DNA from: an uncultured Dehalococcoidia bacterium
GTDB lineage: Bacteria; Chloroflexota; Dehalococcoidia; Bin125
Length of the DNA: 64,000 nucleotides
Assembly: GCA_958295515.1 (NCBI GenBank)
Contig: CATQGW010000004.1
Coordinates: forward strand, 186,001 to 250,000
Reading direction: 5' to 3'
The notes under the pieces are model-generated. The model was not told the origin of the DNA, did no database searches, and saw only the letters and a program-made list of their open reading frames with translations. Made by a program: the position numbers and the translations under genes. Positions 56,624 through 64,000 of this stretch are shown piece by piece. Each line of letters begins with the position of its first letter. Positions within the stretch are counted from its first letter, which is position 1.

Positions 56624-57550
56624 ATGGCAACCAAACATCTCGAAGGCCGCATCTGCATCATCACCGGCGGCGCCGGCGGCATCGGCTCCAATCTCTGCCG
56701 CGTCTTCGGCGAGCAGGGCGCAAAAATCGTCGTCGCCGACACCGGCTTCGATGTCGAAGGCCGCTTCGGCATGGACGCCTCCAAAGTCGACGCCGTCGTC
56801 GAAGAAGTCCGCGCCGCCGGCGGCGAAGCCGTCCCCTTCGTCGGCGATGTCGCCGACATGGACACCGCCGAGCAAATGATCCAAACCGCCCTCGACGCGT
56901 TCGGCGGCCTCGATGTGCTCGTCTGCGCACACGGCATCCTGCGCGAGCGCATGATCTTCAACATGCACGAGGACGAGTGGGACGGCCTCGTCCGCGCACA
57001 CCTCAAGGGCTGCTTCGCCCCCACCAAATTCGCCTCCATCTACTGGCGCGCCAACCGCGACGGCGAGCACCGCCGAATCATCTACTTCACCTCCGACGCC
57101 GGCATCCGCGGCTCCGCCGGCCAGCCCAACTACTCCGCCGCACACGCCGCCAAGCTCGGCCTCATGCGCAGCAACGTCGGCGCGCTCGAACGCTACGGCG
57201 TCACCACCAACTGCATCGCCCCCGGCGCCTCCACCCGCATGACCGACCGTGGCCGCGGCGTCGAGAGCGACGCCCCCGCCCCCTCCCTCTCCGCCGCCGG
57301 CACCGCCCGCGACCCCAAAAACGTCGCCCCCATCGTCGCCTGGCTCGCCTCCGAACAAAGCGACGCCGCCAACGGCCGCATCTTCGGTGCCAGCGGACAC
57401 CGCATCTCCCTCTTCAGCGAGCCCGTCCTCGAGCGCTACCTACACTTCGACGAGCCGCGCATCGACATCGACAAACTCTTCGAAATCTGGCCCCAAACCC
57501 TCGCCGCCGGCGGCTACCCCCGCAACCAAATCCGCCCCGGCCTCGTCTAA
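56624..57550 (+). CDS. SDR-fold protein, copy 2 of the tandem pair
   Basis: The 308-residue paralogue of the preceding protein shares its layout and most motifs: TGGAGGIG, GFDVEGRFGMDASKV, VCAHGILRERMIFNM, YFTSDAG and NYSAAHAAKLGL, with Tyr170 and His174 in the YxxxK position. GAGGAGG is 6 bases before the ATG. The two proteins keep the same unusual changes, so they were present before duplication. They lie 51 bases apart on one transcript and may act as a heterodimer or on related substrates. Confidence 0.85.
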   Translation: MATKHLEGRICIITGGAGGIGSNLCRVFGEQGAKIVVADTGFDVEGRFGMDASKVDAVVEEVRAAGGEAVPFVGDVADMDTAEQMIQTALDAFGGLDVLVCAHGILRERMIFNMHEDEWDGLVRAHLKGCFAPTKFASIYWRANRDGEHRRIIYFTSDAGIRGSAGQPNYSAAHAAKLGLMRSNVGALERYGVTTNCIAPGASTRMTDRGRGVESDAPAPSLSAAGTARDPKNVAPIVAWLASEQSDAANGRIFGASGHRISLFSEPVLERYLHFDEPRIDIDKLFEIWPQTLAAGGYPRNQIRPGLV

Positions 57551-57562
57551 CCACCCCAAAAT

Positions 57563-57672
57563 CCACCACACCCGCCCAAAATCTCCACCACACCCGCCCA
57601 AAATCTCCACCACACCCGCCCAAAATCTCCACCACACCCGCCCAAAATCTCCGTCACGCCCGCGTGAGATCT
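57563..57672. repeat. Tandem 22-bp direct repeats
   Basis: CCACCACACCCGCCCAAAAT plus CT (22 bp) is repeated four times without change at 57563, 57585, 57607 and 57629. A degenerate fifth copy (57651-57672) follows. It lies just after the second SDR gene stop and is not a CRISPR array because there are no spacers. It may be slippage-prone or a terminator-associated array. Confidence 0.9.
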
Positions 57673-57701
57673 CCGTCATACCCGCGCTCTAAAGATCCGT
57701 C

Positions 57702-57724
57702 ATACCCGCGCTTGCCGCGGGTAT
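57702..57724. repeat. Inverted repeat (hairpin) with CCCGCG stem
   Basis: ATACCCGCG (57702-57710) and CGCGGGTAT (57716-57724) form a perfect 9-bp stem with a 5-base loop. The left arm extends a repeated CCGTCATACCCGCG sequence (copies at 57673 and 57697). It lies between convergent genes and could act as a bidirectional terminator or be a REP-type dispersed repeat. There is no T-tract. Confidence 0.6.
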
Positions 57725-57797
57725 CCCGCCGTTCACCGCACCCAACATCGCCGAACCACCCAACAAGGACGCCCTCCGCCGCCACCAGCACCCAACC

Positions 57798-58076
57798 TCA
57801 CCCAGCCCCATCACCCCCAGGCGGCTCCCCAACATCAGTACCGTGCCTCGGCACCGGACTGGCCAGCGTCGTCGGCTGAGGCAACTGCTGACTCCCCCGC
57901 GTCAGCCCGCTCACATAGATCAGCAGACTGCCAATGAAATGCAGCAGGTACCCCGCCGCATAAAGCACAAGCGCCACGATGAACCACAGCCCCCGCAGCA
58001 AGCCCACGAAGCCGCCCCGCAGCTTGCCCCGATCCGGCGATGTGCCGCCCGAACCCATCCGCCGCAGACCACTCAT
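57798..58076 (-). CDS. Small membrane protein of unknown function
   Basis: The 92-residue protein has a basic N-terminus and one long hydrophobic stretch (about residues 23-56: GLLRGLWFIVALVLYAAGYL and onward) that could make one or two membrane passes, then a Pro/Gly-rich tail. Its ATG overlaps the stop of the upstream HhH-GPD gene (ATGA), which supports translation. No family is recognised. Confidence 0.6.
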   Translation of the reverse strand: MSGLRRMGSGGTSPDRGKLRGGFVGLLRGLWFIVALVLYAAGYLLHFIGSLLIYVSGLTRGSQQLPQPTTLASPVPRHGTDVGEPPGGDGAG

Positions 58077-58600
58077 TGCGGCACCTCGATCGGGCTGGCC
58101 TCACGCCAGCCTGCGAGCTCCACCCCGTAGTAGCGACCCAGCAGCAGCACCGCCAGCTGCTGCTTCGCCTTGCCGATCCCCGGCAGCCCGCCCAAACGCT
58201 TCATCACCGCCTTCGCGTCCGGCGTGTCCTCCCAGATCGTCGCCGCGTCCCCGCCCCAGTCCGCAACCAGCGCCTGGCAGGCCTCATGCACCCGCTTACC
58301 CATGCTGGCCGGAAAGCGGTGAATCGCCGGCTTGGCGCGAAAAATCTCGACGAACTCCTCCTGATCCATCGCCGCGATCCGCGCAGGGTCCAAGTGCCCC
58401 AGCCGCCGCCGCAACTCCGCCGGCCCGGCGAACGCGCGCTCCGTCTGAATCTGCTGATCCAGCACAATCCCAATCAGCAGCGCGTTCGCGTCTTCCGCAA
58501 GCAGCGAGTTCGCCTCCTCGTCCGCCGTGAACTTGATCAGCGGCGCGCCCGCCGCATCCCACTCCGGGTTGATCTCCAGATAGCGTTCGGGGTGTCCCAT
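58073..58600 (-). CDS. HhH-GPD family protein (TIGR03252-like)
   Basis: The 175-residue protein has a helix-hairpin-helix motif (LGGLPGIGKAKQQLAVLLLG) as in base-excision DNA glycosylases, preceded by LLIGIVLDQQIQTERAFAGP, a segment typical of the HhH-GPD core. It has no Asp after the hairpin, where classical glycosylases have one; the sequence is VELAGWREAS, as in the TIGR03252 group of uncertain activity. It is the first gene of a pair with the small membrane protein, 44 bases after the glutamate dehydrogenase start side. Confidence 0.82.
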   Translation of the reverse strand: MGHPERYLEINPEWDAAGAPLIKFTADEEANSLLAEDANALLIGIVLDQQIQTERAFAGPAELRRRLGHLDPARIAAMDQEEFVEIFRAKPAIHRFPASMGKRVHEACQALVADWGGDAATIWEDTPDAKAVMKRLGGLPGIGKAKQQLAVLLLGRYYGVELAGWREASPIEVPQ

Positions 58601-58644
58601 CGTCGCCGCTCCTTCCGTCGTTTCGTCTTGTCTGCACGCTTGCC

Positions 58645-60048
58645 TTAGGGGAAGAGTCCCAGCTCCATATAGCTCTGCGCCACCCGCTCCAGCGAAATCA
58701 GGTAGGCCGCCGTGCGCAGATCCGGCAGATCGCGCCGCCGGCGCGTCCTGGACATATTCGCGTAGGACTCTTTCATCGTGTAATCGAGCGCGTTGCGCAC
58801 GATATCCAGCTCCAGCGGCCCCGCGATCACCTGCCGCCGCCGCGCCGCCGGCACACTCACCCCCGTCTGCTCCTCGATCATATTCAGCAGCATCTCGTTC
58901 TGCTTCTCCGTCTGCCGCGTCACCATCCGATCAAAGGAAACATGCGACAGGTTCTTAATCCACTCAAAATACGAGACCGTCACGCCCCCCGCGTTGAGGT
59001 AGAGATCCGGGATCACCGTGACCCCCCGCTCCCGCAGCACACGGTCCGCTTCCGGCGTCGTCGGTCCGTTCGCCGCCTCGGCGACGACCCGCGCCCGGAT
59101 CCGCGCCGCGTTGTCGATCGTGATCTGGTGTTCGAGCGCCGCAGGAATCAAAATGTCGCACTCCTGCTCAAGAATCTCCCGCGACTCGCTGAACACCTGC
59201 GCAGCCGGGTACGCCGCCACCCCCCCGTACTCGCGGCGGTGCCGATCAACCGCCTCGACATCGAGCCCGCTCGGGTCGTAGAGCGCCGCGTCGATCTCGC
59301 CGATGCCCACAATCCGCGCCCCCGCCTCAGCCAGCGACTGCGCCGCATGGAAGCCGACATTCCCCAGCCCCTGAATGATGATCCGCTTACCCGCCACGCC
59401 GCCGCGCAGCCCCGACGCCGCGTCTTCCCCGGAGTCCGCCAGGCAGTTCCGAATGCCGTGATACACCCCCAACCCCGTCGCCTCGCGCCGGCCCGGAATG
59501 CCGTGCAGGCTGACCGGCTTGCCCGTCACGCAGCCCCAGTAGTTGATGTCCTCCGGGTGCAGCACCCGGTACGTGTCGGCGATCCACGCCATCTCCCGCT
59601 CGCCCGTGCCGTAGTCCGGCGCCGGCACATCAACCGCCGGGCCGATGAAATCCTTCAGATTCAGCTCCACCGTCAGCCGCCGCGTCACCCGCTCGATGAA
59701 CTCCGGCTCGCGGTCGTGCGGATCAATGCACACCCCGCCCTTCGCGCCCCCGAACGGCACATCCACCAGCGCGCACTTGAACGTCATCAACGCCGCCAGA
59801 CCCATCACCTCGTTGCGGCTGACCATCGTGCTGTAGCGGATCCCGCCTTTAGTCGGCAGCCGGTGGTGCGAGTGCTCCGCCCGGTAGGCCTCGATCACCT
59901 CCACCTCGCCCTGCTCATTACGCACCGGAAAATGCATCGTGTAGACGTTGTTACACGTCTTGACCTGAGCGAGCAGCCGCGCGTCATACTCGCTGAACGC
60001 CGCCGCAGCGTCGAAGAAGGTGAGAAAGTCGCTGTAGAGATCGGCCAT
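58645..60048 (-). CDS. Glu/Leu/Phe/Val dehydrogenase family, probable glutamate dehydrogenase
   Basis: The 467-residue protein has HRLPTKGGIRYSTMV, DVPFGGAKGGVCIDP with the catalytic Lys, DVPAPDYGTGEREMAWI, GRREATGLGVYHGIRN and the Rossmann motif IIIQGLGNVGFHAAQSL. These are the glutamate dehydrogenase motifs; cofactor preference is not clear. The enzyme would link amino-acid catabolism or ammonium assimilation to 2-oxoglutarate. Size is a little above the 420-450 residues of most catabolic GDHs. Confidence 0.9.
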   Translation of the reverse strand: MADLYSDFLTFFDAAAAFSEYDARLLAQVKTCNNVYTMHFPVRNEQGEVEVIEAYRAEHSHHRLPTKGGIRYSTMVSRNEVMGLAALMTFKCALVDVPFGGAKGGVCIDPHDREPEFIERVTRRLTVELNLKDFIGPAVDVPAPDYGTGEREMAWIADTYRVLHPEDINYWGCVTGKPVSLHGIPGRREATGLGVYHGIRNCLADSGEDAASGLRGGVAGKRIIIQGLGNVGFHAAQSLAEAGARIVGIGEIDAALYDPSGLDVEAVDRHRREYGGVAAYPAAQVFSESREILEQECDILIPAALEHQITIDNAARIRARVVAEAANGPTTPEADRVLRERGVTVIPDLYLNAGGVTVSYFEWIKNLSHVSFDRMVTRQTEKQNEMLLNMIEEQTGVSVPAARRRQVIAGPLELDIVRNALDYTMKESYANMSRTRRRRDLPDLRTAAYLISLERVAQSYMELGLFP

Positions 60049-60060
60049 CAGCGCTGGCGC

Positions 60061-61233
60061 TCAGGCGCGCGGCATGCCGAGGCCGCGGGTGGCGATGATC
60101 CCCCGCTGAATCTCGGAACTCCCCCCCGCGATCGTCGCCGGCACGCTCGACATGTACTGCTCCGTGAACCAGCCCTTCATCTGCGCATACGGATCCCCCT
60201 TACGCAGCGCCCCGAACGAGCCCATCACGTTGATCCCGAAGCGCGCGAATTGCTGACTCAGCTCCGAACTGAACATCTTCGCCACGCTCGCCTCGTGATT
60301 CGGAGCCAGCCCGCCCTGCTGCATCGAAAGCACCCGCAGCGAGAGCATCCGCGAGACCTCGATATTGATCGCCACATCCGCCACGCCGTTCTGCTCCCGC
60401 TTCTCCACCACGCCGGGCCGCTCCTGCATCCAGCCCACGAAATCGTCGAAATTGCGCCGCAGCGCCGCCGAGCCGCTCAGCGCCGAGCGCTCGAAATCCA
60501 TCGTCGCCATCCCCACGTACCAGCCCCGATTCTCCTCCCCCACACGGTTCTGCACCGGCACCCGCACATCCTCGAAGAAGACCTCGTTGAAGCCGTGCCC
60601 CCCGAGCATGTTGATCAGCGGCCGCACCGTGATCCCCGGCGTCTGCATATCCACCAGCAGGTACGTGATCCCCCGGTGCTTCGGCGCGTCCGGATCCGTC
60701 CGCACCAGCGCGAACATCCAGTCCGCCCGATGCGCGTTGCTGGTCCAGATCTTCTGCCCGTTAATCACGTAGTCGTCGCCGTCCCGCACCGCGCGCGTCT
60801 GCAGCGACGCCAAATCCGAGCCGGAGCCCGGCTCCGAGTAGCCCTGGCACCACGCCGCGCGCGAGGAAACGATGTCCTCCAGAAAGCTCTCCTTCTGCTC
60901 CTCCGTCCCGTACGCCAGCAGCGTCGGCCCCACATACCCCACCGAGATCAGATCCGGACCGGGCACCCGGTTGTAGGCCAGCTCCTCATTGAAAATCGCC
61001 TGCTCAACGAAGCTCAGACCCATCCCCCCGTGCTCCTTCGGCCACGCCGGCGCCGTCCAGCCCTTCTCCGCGAGCGTCTTGCGCACCCCCTTCGAGAACT
61101 CCCACGCCTCGTCCGCCCCCTCTTCGTCGAGGTCGAATTCCGCGCCGTTCCAGTCCTCGCCGAACTCCTCGGCGATCCAGCCGCGAATCTCCGCCCGCCA
61201 GGCCTCTTGCTCGCTGTTGAACTCAAACTCCAT
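60061..61233 (-). CDS. Acyl-CoA dehydrogenase
   Basis: The 390-residue flavoprotein begins MEFEFNSEQEAWRAEIRGWI and shows GWTAPAWPKEHGGMGLSFVE, YSEPGSGSDLASLQTRAV (FAD-binding), VINGQKIWTSNAHRADWMF and the C-terminal TIAGGSSEIQRGIIATRGL. It oxidises an acyl-CoA at the alpha-beta carbons and passes electrons to an ETF. The chain-length preference cannot be read. It starts upstream of the glutamate dehydrogenase, 12 bases away on the same strand, so both are probably one message. Confidence 0.93.
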   Translation of the reverse strand: MEFEFNSEQEAWRAEIRGWIAEEFGEDWNGAEFDLDEEGADEAWEFSKGVRKTLAEKGWTAPAWPKEHGGMGLSFVEQAIFNEELAYNRVPGPDLISVGYVGPTLLAYGTEEQKESFLEDIVSSRAAWCQGYSEPGSGSDLASLQTRAVRDGDDYVINGQKIWTSNAHRADWMFALVRTDPDAPKHRGITYLLVDMQTPGITVRPLINMLGGHGFNEVFFEDVRVPVQNRVGEENRGWYVGMATMDFERSALSGSAALRRNFDDFVGWMQERPGVVEKREQNGVADVAINIEVSRMLSLRVLSMQQGGLAPNHEASVAKMFSSELSQQFARFGINVMGSFGALRKGDPYAQMKGWFTEQYMSSVPATIAGGSSEIQRGIIATRGLGMPRA

Positions 61234-61338
61234 CGTGCAGCCTCCTCCATCGGGCGTATCGGGCGCGTTGGCTCCGCCTCAGGCAGTCCTGAGCAGTCTA
61301 CCCGCCTCCACGCCCCGCGCGTGCAGCAGACGCCCCAC

Positions 61339-62214
61339 TCAGGCGAGCACCGCTTCGCGGTACTGCCGCACCGCATCAATGTGCTGATCCACCCCCTCAA
61401 GCCCCGCCCCCATCGTGGCGATCGAGATCGCGGTCGCCCCAATCCCCTCCCAGCGCTCCAGATGAGACCGCCAGAGCTCCGGGTTCCCCCCCGCGAAACG
61501 CGCCTGCGGCTCAACCCCGAAGCTCGCCGCATCGCGCCCCGCATCAGCCAGATAGCCGCGCATCCGCTGCATCTGCTCGCCTGCCTCCTGCGTCGGCGGC
61601 GTCACCGGGAACCAACCATCCCCCATCCGCGCGCAGCGCCGCAGCTGCGGCTCCGCGTGCCCCCCGAACCACACCTCGATCGGCGCGCTCGGGCGCGGCT
61701 CAATCCCCGCCGCCGTCACGCGGTGAAACTCCCCCTCGAAGTCCACCACCTCTTCCGTCCAGAGCCGCCGCATCAGCTCCACCTGCTCCTCCTGACGCCG
61801 CCCCCGGTTGCGGAAATTCTCGCCCAGCGCCTCGTACTCGACATGATTCCACCCGGAGCCGATCCCCAGCCGAAAGCGATTGCCCGAGAGCACCGCCAGC
61901 TGCGCCGCCTGCTTCGCCACCAACGCCGTCTGCCGCTGCGGCAGCACCAGCACCGCCGTCGCCAGCTTCAGCCGCTCCGTCACCCCCGCGATGTAGCCCA
62001 GCGTGACCAACACCTCGTGAAACGGATCGTCCTTCGTGTAGGGACCCGTCAGATCGCGGTGAACGCGCGTATCCGCGCCCAGCACGTGGTCGTAGATCAG
62101 CAGATGCGCAAAGCCCATCTGCTCCACCGCCTGCGCGAAATCGCGGATCGCCCCCGCATCCGATCCAATCTCGTTGGTCGGCAGCACCGCCCCGAGCGTC
62201 AATTGCGTCGCCAT
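61339..62214 (-). CDS. LLM-class (bacterial luciferase-like) F420-dependent oxidoreductase
   Basis: With ATG 62214 and GGAGGG upstream the protein has 291 residues. It has the luciferase-like TIM-barrel pattern: GAVLPTNEIGSDAGAIRDF, HLLIYDHVLGADTR, TLGYIAGVTERLKLATAVLV, QAAQLAVLSGNRFRLGIGSG, PIEVWFGGHAEPQLRRCARM and GDGWFPVTPP. Many members use coenzyme F420, as the GIGSGWN-type motif here suggests. It is divergent from the ABC binding protein gene. Confidence 0.9.
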   Translation of the reverse strand: MATQLTLGAVLPTNEIGSDAGAIRDFAQAVEQMGFAHLLIYDHVLGADTRVHRDLTGPYTKDDPFHEVLVTLGYIAGVTERLKLATAVLVLPQRQTALVAKQAAQLAVLSGNRFRLGIGSGWNHVEYEALGENFRNRGRRQEEQVELMRRLWTEEVVDFEGEFHRVTAAGIEPRPSAPIEVWFGGHAEPQLRRCARMGDGWFPVTPPTQEAGEQMQRMRGYLADAGRDAASFGVEPQARFAGGNPELWRSHLERWEGIGATAISIATMGAGLEGVDQHIDAVRQYREAVLA

Positions 62215-62253
62215 ATGCACACCCTCCTCGTGTCCCAATGCTGCCCCTGAGGG

Positions 62254-62259
62254 TAGCCT
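62254..62259 (+). promoter_or_regulatory. Predicted -10 element of the ABC binding protein gene
   Basis: TAGCCT at 62254-62259 repeats the hexamer found at 52001 and 55603, without the preceding TGC. Transcription would start near 62266 and leave a short leader before ATG 62284. Confidence 0.4.
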
Positions 62260-62283
62260 GCGAACGCAAACAAGGTGGGAAAT

Positions 62284-63585
62284 ATGAGCAAGCGACTGAT
62301 CGTCGGACTACTGCTCGCCGCAGCCCTCGCACTGGCAGCCTGCGGCGACACCCAGGACGACGCCCCCCAACCCGCGCCCCAACAGGCGCCCGCGCAGCAG
62401 CAAGAACAGGCGCAGCCCGAACCGCAGACCACCGCGAGCGAGCAGGACCCGCTCAAAATCGGCCTGCTGCTCGACTTCTCCGGCGGACTCGCCCACTTCT
62501 GCGCCGAAATGCGGCTCGGCGTCGAACTCGCCATCAAGCATCTCAACGACGCCGGCGGCGTCTTCGGACGCCCCGTCGAACTGATCATCGCCGACACCAA
62601 GCTCGAACCCCTCCTCGGCGTCGAAGAAGCCCGCCGCCTCGTCGAAGTCGAGGGCGTCCACGCCATCGTCGGCGCGCTCTCCAGCGCCGTCACCCTGCCC
62701 GTCGCCGAGAGCGTCAGCGCTCCCTCCAGCATTCCCCAAATCGCCATGGGCACCTCACCCCAACTCAGCATCGCCGATGACGACGACTTCCTCTTCCGCA
62801 CCACCCTCTCCGACATCAGCCAGGCCCCCGTGCTGGCCAAACTGATCCGCGACCGCGGCTTCAGCAACGTCGGCGTGATCTACCGCGACGATCCCTGGGG
62901 ACAAGGCTTCGCCGAGGCCCTCGACACCGCCTGGGACGGACAAATCGAGCTCGTCCCCATCGATCCCACCGGATTCAGCTTCCTCTCCGAGCTGCAGCAC
63001 TCCGCCCGCAACGGCGCGGAAGCCCTCGTCCTCCTGGCCTTCACCGTCGAGAGCGAAGTCATCCTCCGCGAAGCGATCGAGCACGAGGTCTACGAACAGT
63101 TCGTCTTCGGCCCCGTCGGCCGCAGCATCTCCCTGCTCAACGCCGTCGGCGTCGAGTATCTGGCCGACATGCACGGCACCGGACCGATCCCCTCCCCGCC
63201 GACCGACTCCTCCCGCGCCTGGGCCGCCGATTTCGAAGCCGAATACGGACGCTCCGTCGCCGAGCCCTACGTCAAAGAGGCCTACGACGCCGTGATCGCC
63301 CTCGCCCTCGCCGCGCAAACCGCCGGCAGCAGCGAGGGCGCGGCAATCCGCGACCAGCTGCGCAACATCGGCGCTGCGCCCGGCGAGGTCGTCATGGCCG
63401 GCGCCGCAGGCGTCGCGCGCGGCCTCGAACTCGCCGCCGAAGGCGTCGAACTCGACTACCAGGGCGCAGCCGTCACGGTCGACTGGGACGAACACGGCGA
63501 CCTCAGCCGCGGCTACGTCGGCATCTGGCGCTTCACCCCCGAGAGCGAAATCGAACTCGTCGAAGCCGTCCCCTTCGGACAATAA
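62284..63585 (+). CDS. Branched-chain amino acid-type ABC transporter substrate-binding lipoprotein
   Basis: The 433-residue protein has a lipobox signal ending ALAACGD (Cys20). A Gln/Pro/Ala-rich linker is followed by a type I periplasmic-binding fold: IGLLLDFSGGLAHFCAEMRL, VELAIKHLNDAGGVFGRPVE, YRDDPWGQGFAEAL and AYDAVIALALAAQ. These match the Peripla_BP_6/LivJ family that binds branched-chain amino acids, amides or aromatic acids. No permease or ATPase gene is visible before the window ends. The ligand is unknown. Confidence 0.9.
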   Translation: MSKRLIVGLLLAAALALAACGDTQDDAPQPAPQQAPAQQQEQAQPEPQTTASEQDPLKIGLLLDFSGGLAHFCAEMRLGVELAIKHLNDAGGVFGRPVELIIADTKLEPLLGVEEARRLVEVEGVHAIVGALSSAVTLPVAESVSAPSSIPQIAMGTSPQLSIADDDDFLFRTTLSDISQAPVLAKLIRDRGFSNVGVIYRDDPWGQGFAEALDTAWDGQIELVPIDPTGFSFLSELQHSARNGAEALVLLAFTVESEVILREAIEHEVYEQFVFGPVGRSISLLNAVGVEYLADMHGTGPIPSPPTDSSRAWAADFEAEYGRSVAEPYVKEAYDAVIALALAAQTAGSSEGAAIRDQLRNIGAAPGEVVMAGAAGVARGLELAAEGVELDYQGAAVTVDWDEHGDLSRGYVGIWRFTPESEIELVEAVPFGQ

Positions 63586-63609
63586 AGCGGACAATCGGAG
63601 GACGAACCG

Positions 63610-64000
63610 ATGCGCAACCCCCGCGAATTCCTGCGCCCCCTGGTGCTCGGCGCGCCCAATCCGCCCGCCGAAATCCCCACCTATCCCTCGCGCATGATCC
63701 ACTTCTTCGACCCCGCCAACGAGCGCATCAAAGCGCGCCTGCCACAGCTCGCACCCCAGGTCGACATCCTGCTCGGCAACCTCGAAGACGCCATCCCCCC
63801 CAACGCCAAAGAAGCCGCCCGCCGCGGACTAATCGAGGTCGGCCAAACACTCGAACTCGGCGCAACCCGCCTATGGACCCGCGTCAACGCCGTCGACTCC
63901 CCCTGGTTCCTCGACGACATGCTTGAACTCACAGCTGAGATCGGCGGCGTGCTCGACACCGTCATGCTGCCCAAAGTCAACGGACCCGAAGAAATCCGCT
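63610..64000 (+). CDS. HpcH/HpaI aldolase/CitE-type CoA ester lyase, truncated by the window end
   Basis: The visible 130 residues start MRNPREFLRPLVLGAPNPPA after GGAGGA. They include GNLEDAIPPNAKEAARRGLI, LWTRVNAVDSPWFLDDM and DTVMLPKVNGPEEIR, which are the (beta)/alpha-barrel strands with the Arg and metal-site elements of the malyl-CoA/citramalyl-CoA lyase family. It follows the ABC binding protein by 24 bases. The rest of the gene lies outside the window. Confidence 0.85.
   Translation, partial: MRNPREFLRPLVLGAPNPPAEIPTYPSRMIHFFDPANERIKARLPQLAPQVDILLGNLEDAIPPNAKEAARRGLIEVGQTLELGATRLWTRVNAVDSPWFLDDMLELTAEIGGVLDTVMLPKVNGPEEIR

Noticed and set aside
57563-57672. CRISPR-like repeat array
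   Set aside because: The 22-bp units are directly joined with no spacers, and no cas genes are nearby.
58942-62250. A 1102-codon open frame on the plus strand
   Set aside because: It is antisense to glutamate dehydrogenase, acyl-CoA dehydrogenase and the LLM oxidoreductase and shows no domain.

Overview
The window is a high-GC bacterial chromosome segment, densely packed with about 58 protein genes, short intergenic gaps and many ATGA-type overlaps. I saw no rRNA, tRNA, CRISPR array, insertion sequence or integrase. The gene mix is: CaiB/BaiF CoA-transferases, acyl-CoA dehydrogenase, two F420-type oxidoreductases, a UPF0182 membrane protein, a DUF4956/VTC/CotH set, a HpaB-like monooxygenase, and rpmB-fakA-degV-recG synteny. 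This mix, and an ArgC with an unusual N-terminal nucleotide-binding loop, best fits a Chloroflexota bacterium (SAR202/Dehalococcoidia-like heterotroph). That placement is inference; a high-GC actinobacterium is the main alternative.

Layout. 0-3 kb: a divergent module with VTC domain, DUF4956 and a truncated gene on the minus strand, and a CotH kinase gene on the plus strand that appears frameshifted near its 3' end. 3-11 kb: D-aminoacylase-type amidohydrolase, SprT-like protein, two CoA-transferases, an enoyl-CoA hydratase and a lipoprotein polysaccharide deacetylase. 11-23.5 kb: arginine biosynthesis genes argC-argJ-(Moco enzyme, opposite strand)-argB-UPF0182-argD-argG-hypothetical-argH-rpe; argF is absent. 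23.6-25.7 kb: carboxyltransferase and a deazaflavin-type oxidoreductase. 25.7-28.3 kb: a small island of different codon usage holding an exported protein and an orphan ParA ATPase. 28.3-36.2 kb: trpS, argS, recG, degV and fakA on the minus strand. 36.3-40.7 kb: rpmB, an RRM protein, a GNAT-like protein, a UbiA-family enzyme, an SPFH protein and a HARE-HTH protein. 40.8-48.1 kb (minus): a large secreted metallopeptidase-like repeat protein, a hydrolase, an aminotransferase, an Lrp-type regulator and gatA/gatC. 48.2-54.1 kb (plus): class A PBP, a degenerate APH-fold protein, a VOC protein and a HpaB-like monooxygenase. 54.1-55.6 kb: two proteins built from the same repeated module, then a PIN-domain toxin. 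55.6-57.6 kb: a tandem pair of unusual SDR enzymes. 57.5-62.2 kb: 22-bp repeats, a small membrane protein, HhH-GPD protein, glutamate dehydrogenase, acyl-CoA dehydrogenase and an LLM oxidoreductase. 62.3-64 kb: a branched-chain-type ABC binding lipoprotein and a truncated CoA-ester lyase.

Functionally the window combines amino-acid anabolism (arginine, charging enzymes, transamidation), cell-envelope work (PBP, deacetylase, CotH/VTC) and acyl-CoA/aromatic catabolism. The most notable candidates for new biology are the repeated-module proteins next to the PIN toxin (54.1-55.6 kb), the SDR pair with His in place of the catalytic Lys, the secreted HExxH protein with five Cys-containing repeats, the APH-fold pseudokinase, the Rpe homologue lacking a metal-ligand His, and the ParA island. 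Across the window the plus strand is C-rich whichever strand is coding. A recurrent TGCTAGCCT-like -10 element, sometimes placed for leaderless starts, precedes many genes.
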